From NCBI GenBank assembly GCA_002353635.1, contig DEKA01000031.1, forward strand, positions 5,573 through 17,113: 11,541 nucleotides of DNA, given 5' to 3'. This DNA is from Lachnospiraceae bacterium UBA2734 (GTDB lineage: Bacteria > Bacillota > Clostridia > Lachnospirales > Lachnospiraceae). Below the pieces are notes generated by a model. It searched no databases, was not told where the DNA came from, and saw only the letters and a list, made by a program, of their open reading frames with translations. Of the stretch, positions 4,292 through 11,541 are shown piece after piece. The position numbers were made by a program, and so were the translations under genes. Within the stretch, counting starts at the first letter, position 1; each line of letters opens with the position of its first letter.

Positions 4292-7174
4292 TCAGTCACC
4301 TATGATCTGGCTTGTGACCGCGTTCTCTTCATTCATGATCTCTTCTTTTGTCTTGTCGCCAAAGTAATAGCTCAGCACTTCCTCTGTGATCTCGGCTGCA
4401 TAAGTAGAGGTATAGCCGTTGGCAACACGGGTTGCCACTGCGATCTTCGGCTTGTCATAAGGAGCGAAGCCGACAAAGAGAGCGTGGTTTGGACGGGATG
4501 TTGTTTCCTGGGCGGTACCGGTCTTTCCGGCAACTTCTACAGACAAGTCCGAGAAAAACGACATATTCTTCACAACCTTGTGCATGCCTTCCTTGATGGC
4601 CGCCCAGTAGGATGCATCCATATCGATGGTGCCGTTTACCTTCGCTTTGTTCTGTTTAACCGTTTTACCCGATGCACTCTTGACTTTGTCAATCAGAGTG
4701 AGATTGTAATTCGTGCCGCCGTTGGCGATTGTGGATACATAGCGCGCAAGCCCTACCGTTGTATAGTTTGCATTGCCCTGACCGAAGGCAGAACGAACGG
4801 CGTCCTCGGAGGACATCTGCGGCGCTGCCTCTTCAATTTCAATGCCCGTCTTTTTGTTGAGACCGTACATTGTCGCGTATTTCTGCAGCTTCTTGATACC
4901 GGTGTCCGAGTCATACTGGCCGTTCTGATCAAGGCTCAGGCGGTATCCGACTTCAGAGAAGAAGACGTTGCAGGAATTCTCTATGCCGCCAGTGACATCG
5001 AGCGTTCCGTGCGCGCCAGGATAGATCCAGCAGTGAATGTAGGGCTCGCCGAGCTTGGTGAACACGCCGGTGCAGGTCACTGTCGTCGAGAGATTGATCG
5101 CTCCCTCCATAAGGCCCGCTGTCGCAGAGATCGGCTTGAACGTGGAGCCTGGCGCCGTCTCCTGCTGCGTCGCATAGTTGAGAAGCGGCTTGGAGAGGTC
5201 TTCACGAAGACTCTCGTAGTAGTCGGGATCGACGCCGTTTGCCATCTTGTTGTTGTCATAGGACGGGTAGGAAACCAGCGCCAGAACCTCACCGGTGTTG
5301 GGATCTGTGATGACCATGGAGCCCGAGTACGGATCCAGGTTCATCTGCGCCGGGGTGATGTCCAGATTGGCGATCCGGTTTGTCATAAACGTGTAGGCGG
5401 ACTCCTGTCCGGACTCCAATGCTGCCTGCTCTGTATCAGGAACAGAGACACATCCCTGCTCGATCAGCAGCTCACAGATCTGTGCGCCCGTCACACGATC
5501 ATTCAGAATCAGGTATCTGTAGATCCAGCGTGAAAATGTATTGTCCTTCTTAACAGCCTCGACAATGTAGTCGCACAGTGCGCTGTATACCTTCCCGGAG
5601 TCAGCATACTGCTGATCCATGGAGAGCTTGCTGACATCGATCCAGTTCTGCGAGATGGCGTACTGGAGGAACTCTGCAAGAGAGATCTTTTCGTCCTTAG
5701 CCCATGCGATGTAGGTCTCATCGCTCGTATCTACCTTGTCGCTGAGCAGCACATTGTCAGTGTACAGGAGCTGTACGATGTAGGTCTCATAGTTCTCGTA
5801 TTCCTTGGACAGCTTGTTGTACGGCGTCTTCTTGTCGGAGAGCTCGGAATTGATCTCATTGTAAACTTCGCCCGAATAGGCATCAAAAGTCGCCTTGACG
5901 GCCTTCTCCGTCTCCTTTGCGTCGTCCGCGCCGAAGTGCGAAATATCCAGTACGCCGTTTTTGATCACTGAGTAGTACACATCGTAGATCGGGATGACAA
6001 TGCTCGAGCTGGATGCGTTCTTGCCCGGTGTATATTCCTTGATGGGTCTGATTTTGTCCAGGATGATGTCCGCGAGCTTCTTCTCAAGAATATCATAGGC
6101 AGCCTCCTGCAGATCCTTGTCGATCGTGAGATAGACATCATTTCCTGCCGCAGGCTGTGTTACATTCGTCGTCTCAAGGATATTGCCGAGATTGTCGACA
6201 TAGACGGTCTCGTTTCCCTTTTTGCCCTGGAGCTGTGTCTCCATGGATTTCTCGATGCCGGACTTGCCGACGATGTCGCTGGAGTCGTAATCGGGGTTCT
6301 CCTTCTGCAGGTCCTCGAGCTCGGAGGAGTCGACCTTGCCCGTGTAGCCGAGGATCTGGGCGAAATACTTTGAATCCGTATAGCGGCGCACCGTCTCATC
6401 CTCGATGTCTATGCCGTTCATATTGTCGGTGTTCTCCAGTATGGTGGCGACAGTGGCATCGCTGACATCGGATGCGATAGTTGTCGGCATATAACGCTGA
6501 AAACTGTTGAGGCTGAGCTGATAACGGATGGTTGCCACTTCGAGGAGTCTCTTCTTGCTGTAGCCCTTCTCGGGGGTGAACGTTGAAGATGTGTCGGAGG
6601 GGTCTGCATATTCGCCGATATGGTAGCGCTTGGCCAGATCCATGATCATGTCCTCGGCGGAGGCAGAGGATTCCTTGTCCGTCAGGTCATCGATGGAGGC
6701 GTGTCCGTAAATGTCCGCACGGAATCTTGTGAGCTGGGTGCCCTCGACGGAAAAGGCATAAGTATCGTTCTGCGAATTGAGAACGATATCAAAATCTGCG
6801 GTGACCTTGTCTCCATTGTTCTCGATGATATCAATGGCTTTGTTGATGATGCCGTTCAGATCCTTATCGTGGTGGGAGCTCTCCTCTCCAACATCTCTGA
6901 GCACGACGGAATAGGCGAGCTCATTGTAGGCAAGGAGCTTGCCGTTGCGGTCATAGATATTGCCTCTTGTGGAGGGAATACTGATCTGGCGCCTTATTTT
7001 CAGCTGAAAATTGTTCAGGTATTCGGCGCCGTGTACGATCTGCAGTGAGAAGAGGCGGTACATAAGGCCGCCGGCACAGAGTAAGACAACAGAAATGACG
7101 ATGAAAATGCGCAGATCCGTCTTCTTTGTGATATCACCCAGGGAGCCAAAAAAAGATTTCAAACGGTCCAGCAT
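4292..7174 (-). CDS. mrdA: Penicillin-binding protein 2 (elongation transpeptidase), long form
   Basis: Class B PBP that cross-links peptidoglycan with RodA. It has a short cytoplasmic tail, one membrane helix at about residues 22-45, a dimerisation region opening with RGNIYDRNGKLLAYN (about 70-84), and a transpeptidase domain with STFK (677-680), SCN (734-736) and KTG (884-886). At about 960 aa it is far longer than the usual 600-700. The extra length is an insertion at about 375-613, between the linker TIDKDLQEAAYDILEKKL and SMVITDPNTGEVLALVSYPSYD. The insertion is rich in charged and Tyr residues and shows no domain I recognise; long PBP2 forms are, as I recall, common in Lachnospiraceae. 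ATG 7172-7174 is preceded by AGAGGT at 8 nt; an adjacent GTG (7175-7177) is an equally possible start. minC begins about 50 nt after its stop. Confidence 0.93.
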   Translation of the reverse strand: MLDRLKSFFGSLGDITKKTDLRIFIVISVVLLCAGGLMYRLFSLQIVHGAEYLNNFQLKIRRQISIPSTRGNIYDRNGKLLAYNELAYSVVLRDVGEESSHHDKDLNGIINKAIDIIENNGDKVTADFDIVLNSQNDTYAFSVEGTQLTRFRADIYGHASIDDLTDKESSASAEDMIMDLAKRYHIGEYADPSDTSSTFTPEKGYSKKRLLEVATIRYQLSLNSFQRYMPTTIASDVSDATVATILENTDNMNGIDIEDETVRRYTDSKYFAQILGYTGKVDSSELEDLQKENPDYDSSDIVGKSGIEKSMETQLQGKKGNETVYVDNLGNILETTNVTQPAAGNDVYLTIDKDLQEAAYDILEKKLADIILDKIRPIKEYTPGKNASSSSIVIPIYDVYYSVIKNGVLDISHFGADDAKETEKAVKATFDAYSGEVYNEINSELSDKKTPYNKLSKEYENYETYIVQLLYTDNVLLSDKVDTSDETYIAWAKDEKISLAEFLQYAISQNWIDVSKLSMDQQYADSGKVYSALCDYIVEAVKKDNTFSRWIYRYLILNDRVTGAQICELLIEQGCVSVPDTEQAALESGQESAYTFMTNRIANLDITPAQMNLDPYSGSMVITDPNTGEVLALVSYPSYDNNKMANGVDPDYYESLREDLSKPLLNYATQQETAPGSTFKPISATAGLMEGAINLSTTVTCTGVFTKLGEPYIHCWIYPGAHGTLDVTGGIENSCNVFFSEVGYRLSLDQNGQYDSDTGIKKLQKYATMYGLNKKTGIEIEEAAPQMSSEDAVRSAFGQGNANYTTVGLARYVSTIANGGTNYNLTLIDKVKSASGKTVKQNKAKVNGTIDMDASYWAAIKEGMHKVVKNMSFFSDLSVEVAGKTGTAQETTSRPNHALFVGFAPYDKPKIAVATRVANGYTSTYAAEITEEVLSYYFGDKTKEEIMNEENAVTSQIIGD

Positions 7175-7191
7175 CACTTAATACCTCTGAA

Positions 7192-7232
7192 CGCCTGCAT
7201 ATCGAAAACCTTTGGTTCTCAATATGAGGTGC
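7192..7232 (-). repeat. 41-nt structured hairpin element, copy B, in the mrdA leader
   Basis: On the minus strand 13 consecutive base pairs (CATATTGAGAACC with GGTTTTCGATATG) close an AAA triloop. The helix continues outward with CCT/AGG past one bulged base. The two wobble pairs are G-U only in minus-strand RNA. The apical 18 nt match copy A at 372-389 with one difference, and both elements are 41 nt long. The element ends 17 nt before the mrdA start, just ahead of the Shine-Dalgarno, so it would form in the mrdA leader and could affect translation, transcript processing or termination. Confidence 0.6.
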
Positions 7233-7260
7233 TAAACAGATACAGGGAATAAAAACAATG

Positions 7261-7307
7261 GCCGCATGAACAGCACTCTGCCTGTGCGGGTGCATCTCAT
7301 GGGCGGC
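7261..7307 (-). other. Long imperfect inverted repeat after mreD (possible weak terminator)
   Basis: On the minus strand GCCGC and ATGA (with a two-base CC bulge) pair with TCAT and GCGGC, and an inner GCAC/GTGC stem follows across a symmetric internal loop. The hairpin starts 2 nt after the mreD stop codon. A run of five T follows, but only after CATTG, so it is not a clean intrinsic terminator. It may reduce readthrough or mark an RNA processing site between mreD and mrdA. The gap 7178-7309 holds this hairpin and the 41-nt element, and I see no convincing promoter in it. Confidence 0.4.
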
Positions 7308-7309
7308 GC

Positions 7310-7864
7310 TTAAAAAAGCTGTTTTGTGAAAAAACGCCAGCGGCCCTTTTTCCTGTCTCTGTGTTCCCAGACAACGACATGTTCATGAATGCTGCGGATG
7401 ACAGGGAAAAGAATGACGGCGGCGAGAGCCGTATATACCATTTCCGGAATCATGACATGCAGAAGAAAAGTTCCAAAGAACAGACGATTCTGCAGCATGA
7501 ACAGAAAGAAGAAGTTGAGCAGTCCGTAGATGATGTCGCTTACGGATACAAGAACAATGGGAAAGCCGACGCCCTCTACATAGAGAAGCATGCCGAGTTT
7601 GCCGCAGAGATACCCCACGACGGCGTAGACAATGCCCTCAAAGCCAATGAGCGGGCCGAAAAAGATGTCGCACAGAAGGCCACAGAAAAGTCCCGTGAAC
7701 ATCCCGGCCCGGTCTCCCAGAAAAAAGGCATAGCCGGCGGTCACGACGATCATGAGATTCGGCGTGATCCCGGCGAAGGATAAATGCGCCAGAATGCTCG
7801 TCTGAAGGATAAAACAGAGCAAAGCTGTTGCGGCGACGATTATGATTTTGACGAAATTCTTCAT
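7310..7864 (-). CDS. mreD: Rod-shape-determining membrane protein MreD
   Basis: A 184-residue, very hydrophobic protein with five to six membrane segments, starting MKNFVKIIIVAATALLCFILQTSIL. It shows the family pattern of SFAGITPNLMIVVTAGYAFFLGDRAGMFTGLFCGLLCDIF near residues 29-68, where polar and glycine residues lie inside helices. It ends in a basic cytoplasmic tail (RDRKKGRWRFF). MreD links MreC to the RodA-PBP2 synthase in the elongation complex. Its ATG overlaps the mreC stop as ATGA, so the two are translationally coupled. Sequence conservation in this family is low; the assignment rests on topology, length and position after mreC. Confidence 0.92.
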   Translation of the reverse strand: MKNFVKIIIVAATALLCFILQTSILAHLSFAGITPNLMIVVTAGYAFFLGDRAGMFTGLFCGLLCDIFFGPLIGFEGIVYAVVGYLCGKLGMLLYVEGVGFPIVLVSVSDIIYGLLNFFFLFMLQNRLFFGTFLLHVMIPEMVYTALAAVILFPVIRSIHEHVVVWEHRDRKKGRWRFFTKQLF

Positions 7865-8736
7865 TGATTAACCGTCTGTTTCTTCTGTGTAATGACAAGA
7901 ACCAGGTTTAAATTGCCAAAGTCCACGGCCGGCGTAACCTCGCCGGACTTCGTGATATTGTTGGCATCCTTTTCGATCGAGCTGATGTAGCCGATGAGAA
8001 TGCCGGGCAGGTATTTGTCTGAGATGCTGCTCGTCACGATTTTGTCGCCCGTCTTCACCTTGTTGTCCGGATCCGACAGACGGCTGTAGCTGATCCTGCC
8101 CTTGTCGTAGAGCTGGAGGTTGCCGGAGACGACACAGTTGGTCGACGTATTGAGTACCTCTCCCGTCACATTCATATTGTCTTCAATGATGGAATCGACA
8201 CGTGCCCAGTCTTTGCCTACAGAAGTGATGCGGCCGACGAGTCCGGCACCGGAGAGCACATTCATATCGACGTCAAGACCGTCCTCCGTCCCCTTGTCGA
8301 TCACGAAGGAGTAATACCAGTTGTCTCCGCTGCGGGAGATCACTCTTGCCGCTGTCTTCGGGTAGGACGAGTACTGTCCGTCGATCTTATAGAGAGACCG
8401 GAGCTCCTCGAGCTCCTTCCTCTCATTCGCGTAGGCCATGTTCTCTTCCCTGAGCTCCTCGTTCTCCTTGCGGAGCTTGTCGTTGTCGGCCTCCAGGGTC
8501 TTCATATGCTCAACATTCTTGACCTGGTCCACCATCCATGTGCCGAGCCTCGTGATCCCGTTCTGAAAAGGTACCACAAGAAAGCCGACCGTGTTGTTGA
8601 TCGGCTCTGTGACAATATTCGTATTGTAGGTCAGGACGATAAGCCCTGTGCAGCAGATGGTGATGATCAGCAGAAGGTACCGGCTTGGGATTTTAATCTT
8701 GAAGCGGTCCGGTTTTCTTTTTGCGCCCTGTGCCAT
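7861..8736 (-). CDS. mreC: Rod-shape-determining protein MreC
   Basis: A 291-residue bitopic membrane protein of the elongation complex. It has a basic cytoplasmic N-terminus, a membrane helix at about 18-38, and a coiled coil at about 72-115 (VEHMKTLEADNDKLRKENEELR and onward). A beta-rich extracellular domain follows with the family markers NWYYSFVIDKGTEDGLDVDMNVLSGAGLVGRI (about 138-169) and DKYLPGILIGYI (about 242-253). MreC forms a scaffold outside the membrane that activates PBP2. The start codon shares one base with the mreB stop (TAATG) and its own stop overlaps mreD (ATGA), so it is embedded in a coupled mreBCD unit. Confidence 0.96.
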   Translation of the reverse strand: MAQGAKRKPDRFKIKIPSRYLLLIITICCTGLIVLTYNTNIVTEPINNTVGFLVVPFQNGITRLGTWMVDQVKNVEHMKTLEADNDKLRKENEELREENMAYANERKELEELRSLYKIDGQYSSYPKTAARVISRSGDNWYYSFVIDKGTEDGLDVDMNVLSGAGLVGRITSVGKDWARVDSIIEDNMNVTGEVLNTSTNCVVSGNLQLYDKGRISYSRLSDPDNKVKTGDKIVTSSISDKYLPGILIGYISSIEKDANNITKSGEVTPAVDFGNLNLVLVITQKKQTVNQ

Positions 8737-9824
8737 TATTTGCCGAGTCCCTCAATTGTGTATGCCAGCGTCCTGTACTGACTCTTCTTGATGACCTGCG
8801 CAAGCCCCAGTGCAACTGTGTTGACAGGGGACTCTGCCGCATTGACATCGAGCTTGACCTCCTCGTGAATGCGGTCCGCAAGACCTTCTTCCTGAGAGGC
8901 GCCGCCTGTAAGGAACAGGCCGTGCCTGTAGATATCTGCGGAGAGTTCCGGGGGTGTGCGCTCGAGGATGACCTTGATGTTGTCGACGATCGTGCGGAAG
9001 TTCTCCTTCAGAACACCTGAGACAAAGTCATGTGTGAGAGACCTCTCCATCGGAAGGCCTGTCACGATATCACGCCCATATACGGTTGCAACGCCTCCGT
9101 TGTGGGAGATGTCGCCGAATGAGACGCGGACGGACTCCGCAGTCTTCATGCCGATGACGAGGTTGTACTCCCTGCGCACGGCACTGACAATTGCTGTATC
9201 GAAAGCATGTCCGCCCACCTTGATGAGGCGTGAGAGAACGATTCCGCCAAGAGAGAGAATAGAGATCTCTGTCGTGTCATACCCGACATCCACGATCATG
9301 ACGCCCTGGGAATTCTTGACATCGATGCCAAGGCCGAGACCATCAGCGATCGCCTTCTCTACCGCAAGAATGTTGCGGGCCTTTACGCCTGCATCCTTGA
9401 CAAGATCATAGAAAGCCCTGCGCTCGACCTCTGTGACATCTGTCGGCACGGCAACATAGAAATCCGCGGGACGAAGCGTACCGCCCTGCTCATCCTTCGT
9501 GAAGGACTTGAGCAGGAGCTCCATGTTGTTGATGTCCGCGATGACGCCGCTTCCGATCGGATAGGAGACACGGATATTGGAGGGTGCCTTCTCGTACATC
9601 TCATAAGCTTCGTTTCCGTAGGCGATCATTGTCTTCTTGTTCTGAATGGCAATGATGTTCTTCTGCACGAGGATCTTGTCCGTTGCGGCGTTGTAGATCT
9701 TGATGTTGCATGTGCCGAGATCGATGCCGTAGGTGTTGCTCGAAAATCCGGGATCCTTATACTTCTCCTTCGGATGCACCTGCGAGGGGATATTCGTGTT
9801 CTTTTTCTGGCCAAACCATAACAT
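8736..9824 (-). CDS. mreB: Divergent MreB-type actin homologue
   Basis: A 362-residue bacterial actin that positions the elongation machinery on the inner membrane face. Visible ATPase-fold motifs: phosphate-1 loop YGIDLGTCN (32-40), a connect-1-like region AVEKAIADGLGLGI (154-167), phosphate-2 VDVGYDTTE (178-186), then ISLGGIV-type and ESVRVSFG segments, and adenosine motif LTGGAS. It differs from textbook MreB. GGGT in phosphate 2 is GYDT, the usual EEP around the catalytic Glu reads VEK, and about 30 extra polar residues (QKKNTNIPSQVHPKEKYKD) precede the fold. As I recall, Lachnospiraceae often carry such a divergent copy at this place. I chose ATG 9822-9824, which shares a base with the radC stop (TAATG). 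An upstream in-frame GTG (9858-9860) after GGAGACAG would add 12 residues inside radC. Confidence 0.92.
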   Translation of the reverse strand: MLWFGQKKNTNIPSQVHPKEKYKDPGFSSNTYGIDLGTCNIKIYNAATDKILVQKNIIAIQNKKTMIAYGNEAYEMYEKAPSNIRVSYPIGSGVIADINNMELLLKSFTKDEQGGTLRPADFYVAVPTDVTEVERRAFYDLVKDAGVKARNILAVEKAIADGLGLGIDVKNSQGVMIVDVGYDTTEISILSLGGIVLSRLIKVGGHAFDTAIVSAVRREYNLVIGMKTAESVRVSFGDISHNGGVATVYGRDIVTGLPMERSLTHDFVSGVLKENFRTIVDNIKVILERTPPELSADIYRHGLFLTGGASQEEGLADRIHEEVKLDVNAAESPVNTVALGLAQVIKKSQYRTLAYTIEGLGK

Positions 9825-10519
9825 TATAAAAGACCTGCTTCCTTCATACTGGTGTAGCACCTGTCTCCGATCACGATGTGGTCGAGAAGAGGGATTTCAA
9901 GGCACTCACCGGCTTCCCTGACTTTTCTGGTGGCAGAGATGTCCTGCTCGCTCGGCGTCGCATCTCCGCTCGGATGATTGTGCAGAAGGAGAATATAGAC
10001 AGCGCCGCCCTTGAGTGCCCGCATATAGACATCTCTCGGGGAGAGGAGGGAGAGATTCACCGTTCCTGTGGAGAGAACTTCGCTGCGGATCATGGTCATT
10101 CTCGTGTCGAGAAGAACCAGAATCACATTCTCCTGCCGCTCGTGCCTGAGCGATTCCATGAAATAGCGCGCGACAGAACCGGGCGACCTGAAGGACAGAG
10201 ACTGCGCCGCATTCTCCTGCGAGATGCGCCTTGAGATCTCTGCAATACAAAGGAGCCTGACCGCCTTGACCTCGCCGATGCCGCGGATCTGACACAGATC
10301 ATGCATCGACAGACTGCACAGGCAGGACAGGCGCCCGTTCTCTTCTCCCCCTGCGGCAAGGATCTGCTGCGCCAGCGAAATCGCCGGCATGTTGGCAGTT
10401 CCTGTGCGCAGAATAATCGCCAGAAGTTCCGTGTTCGTCAGGGAATCCGCACCGTACGCAAGGAATTTCTCATACGGCAGCTGCGGACTCCCCGCGCTGT
10501 GAATCGCGTTGTTGTTCAT
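9824..10519 (-). CDS. radC: RadC family JAB/MPN-domain protein
   Basis: Cytoplasmic protein of about 231 aa. An N-terminal helix-hairpin-helix-like part (PYEKFLAYGADSLTNTELLAIILRTGT, then LCQIRGIGEVKAVRL) precedes a JAB1/MPN metalloprotease-like domain with its zinc motif intact (HNHPSGDATPSEQD), preceded by the conserved NVILVLLDTR stretch. Despite its name, a direct DNA-repair role for the family is not established. I prefer ATG 10517-10519, which has GAGG six bases upstream and gives the usual family length. A further in-frame ATG at 10568-10570, 10 nt after the neighbouring stop, would add 17 residues and has only a weak purine tract before it. RadC often sits next to mreB in Firmicutes, as here. 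Confidence 0.93.
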   Translation of the reverse strand: MNNNAIHSAGSPQLPYEKFLAYGADSLTNTELLAIILRTGTANMPAISLAQQILAAGGEENGRLSCLCSLSMHDLCQIRGIGEVKAVRLLCIAEISRRISQENAAQSLSFRSPGSVARYFMESLRHERQENVILVLLDTRMTMIRSEVLSTGTVNLSLLSPRDVYMRALKGGAVYILLLHNHPSGDATPSEQDISATRKVREAGECLEIPLLDHIVIGDRCYTSMKEAGLL

Positions 10520-10580
10520 TGATTGCCTCGCTTCTGACCTCTCCGGGGCCGTCACGATAGCACGATTCATTTTACTTTCT

Positions 10581-11541
10581 TTAATCTAGTTTCGCAATAC
10601 CGCGCTCCTGCATATTCTGAAGGGTCTTCAGAATGCCGAGCTTTGCGTGCGGCCACGTCAGTCCGCCCTGAAAATAAATGGTGTACGGCTCTCTGATCGG
10701 CCCGTCCGCAGACAGCTCGATGGAGGAACCCGATACAAAGGCGCCTGCTGCCATGATGACATCGGAGTCATATCCCGGCATGGGGGCGGGCTGCGCATCG
10801 ACGAAGCTGTCGATGGGCGATGCCGACTGAATGCCCTGTGCAAAGGCGATCATCCCTTCAGGCTTGTGGAAGGTAATGGCCTGAATGATGTCGTAGCGGT
10901 CCTCGCTTCCGTTCGGGAAGGTCTCAAAGCCGAGCTTCTCATAGCAGTTCGCGGCAAAGATGGCGCCCTTCAGGGCAGCTGCTGTGACAATAGGTCCCAT
11001 AAAGAACCCCTCGTAGAGCTGGGGAAGAACGTCGAGAGAGGCGCCGACCTCCTTGCCAAGTCCGGGGCTTGTGAGGCGCACGGCCGCGTTGGCGACGCAC
11101 TCCTTTGTGCCGACGATATAGCCGCCGATGGGGGCGAGGCCGCCGCCGGGGTTTTTGATGAGAGAGCCGACAACCATATCGGCGCCGACGTCAGAGGGCT
11201 CTTTGTCCATTGTGAACTCGCCGTAGCAGTTGTCGACCATGCAGGTGACATCCGGGCGGATTCCCTTGATAAATGAAATTGCCTCACCGATCTGGTCCAC
11301 GGAGAGCGTCTTTCTTGTCTGATATCCCTTGGATCTCTGAATCGTCACGAGGTGGATCTTCTTCTCCGGATCCTGCGCGGTGAGCGCCTCTTTGATGCCG
11401 TCGAAGTCAAACCCCTTTCCGTCCTTCAGATCCACCTGCCGGTAGCCGATGCCATATTCGGCGAGAGACCCTCTCGACGGACGGATGCCGATGACCTCCT
11501 CAAGCGTGTCGTAGGGTTTTCCGGCGGCGCTGAGGAGCACC
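10581..11541 (-). CDS. PLP-dependent methionine gamma-lyase family / aluminium-resistance protein (5' end cut)
   Basis: The C-terminal 320 or so residues are visible; the N-terminus lies beyond the right edge. The protein belongs to the fold-type I PLP enzymes. KPYDTLEEVIG opens the visible part, VDNCYGEF supplies the Asp expected to contact the PLP ring nitrogen, and SLIKNPGGGLAPIGGYI holds the likely Schiff-base lysine. The conserved tail EPYTIYFQGGLTWPHAKLGIL is characteristic of the family first named for aluminium resistance (YnbB-like). Its substrate in vivo is uncertain; a gamma- or beta-lyase acting on sulfur amino acids is the usual prediction. It ends 10 to 60 nt before radC, depending on the radC start, so it probably shares its transcript. 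The first visible codon is GTG and is internal, not the start. Confidence 0.9.
   Translation of the reverse strand, partial: VLLSAAGKPYDTLEEVIGIRPSRGSLAEYGIGYRQVDLKDGKGFDFDGIKEALTAQDPEKKIHLVTIQRSKGYQTRKTLSVDQIGEAISFIKGIRPDVTCMVDNCYGEFTMDKEPSDVGADMVVGSLIKNPGGGLAPIGGYIVGTKECVANAAVRLTSPGLGKEVGASLDVLPQLYEGFFMGPIVTAAALKGAIFAANCYEKLGFETFPNGSEDRYDIIQAITFHKPEGMIAFAQGIQSASPIDSFVDAQPAPMPGYDSDVIMAAGAFVSGSSIELSADGPIREPYTIYFQGGLTWPHAKLGILKTLQNMQERGIAKLD

Noticed and set aside
4243..4299. GTG start for minC at 4297-4299
   Set aside because: It would add a glycine-rich segment unlike MinC and has no Shine-Dalgarno. The TTG at 4240-4242 has a strong one and gives the family N-terminus.
4484..5533. A 349-residue plus-strand open frame opposite mrdA
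   Set aside because: It lies fully antisense to the transpeptidase domain, which carries all catalytic motifs. It has no ribosome binding site or recognisable domain, and reads as a shadow of codon bias in this GC-rich gene.
7221..7260. Possible promoter in the mreD-mrdA gap (CATATT as -10)
   Set aside because: No acceptable -35 element lies 16-18 nt upstream, and the CATATT is part of the conserved hairpin stem.
9824..10519. radC as a sign of a mobile or anti-phage island
   Set aside because: RadC-like genes do occur in islands, but here radC overlaps mreB in the standard chromosomal Firmicutes arrangement and no integrase, att site or transposase is present.
1..11541. CRISPR arrays, tRNA or rRNA genes, insertion sequences
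   Set aside because: No regularly spaced repeats, tRNA-like cloverleafs, rRNA segments or transposase genes were seen; the window is almost fully taken up by minus-strand coding sequence.

Overview
All genes in this window lie on the minus strand and read right to left. They form one rod-shape / cell-elongation gene cluster of a Gram-positive anaerobe in the Clostridia. The gene order (methionine gamma-lyase-like PLP enzyme, radC, mreB, mreC, mreD, mrdA/PBP2, minC, rodA, mgsA, D-Ala-D-Ala carboxypeptidase), the divergent MreB, the very long PBP2 and the HlyD-like membrane protein at the edge point to the family Lachnospiraceae. This placement comes from family recall, not a search.

Layout from transcription upstream to downstream (high to low coordinates). 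A PLP-dependent aluminium-resistance / methionine gamma-lyase family gene is cut by the right edge (10581-11541). radC follows, then mreB, mreC and mreD, joined by TAATG, TAATG and ATGA stop/start overlaps. A 132-nt gap (7178-7309) then holds a long imperfect hairpin and a 41-nt structured element. Next come mrdA (about 960 aa with a roughly 240-residue insertion), minC, rodA and mgsA, and a lipoprotein D,D-carboxypeptidase that ends the cluster at 975. A promoter at 907-935 then drives a small P-loop protein gene (415-834). Beyond it are a second copy of the 41-nt element (361-401), a strong intrinsic terminator (305-334), and a HlyD-like gene cut by the left edge.

How the genes work together: MreB/C/D with RodA (glycosyltransferase) and PBP2 (transpeptidase) form the elongasome that builds the lateral wall. 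The carboxypeptidase trims the peptide stems. MinC inhibits FtsZ ring assembly. RadC and MgsA are regular passengers of this locus in Firmicutes.

Most notable observations: (1) minC is followed directly by rodA, so minD and minE are absent from their usual position. (2) The MinD-binding RSGQ motif of this MinC reads NEGK, and the protein carries an unusual basic patch, so it may work without MinD. (3) Two 41-nt elements with a nearly identical apical hairpin lie in two separate gaps, and their wobble pairs are G-U only in the transcribed strand, which suggests a small RNA motif. (4) A strong terminator ends 9 nt before the only possible start codon of the HlyD-like gene, leaving no room for a normal ribosome binding site. 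(5) MgsA has Glu where the catalytic Asp71 of the E. coli enzyme would be.
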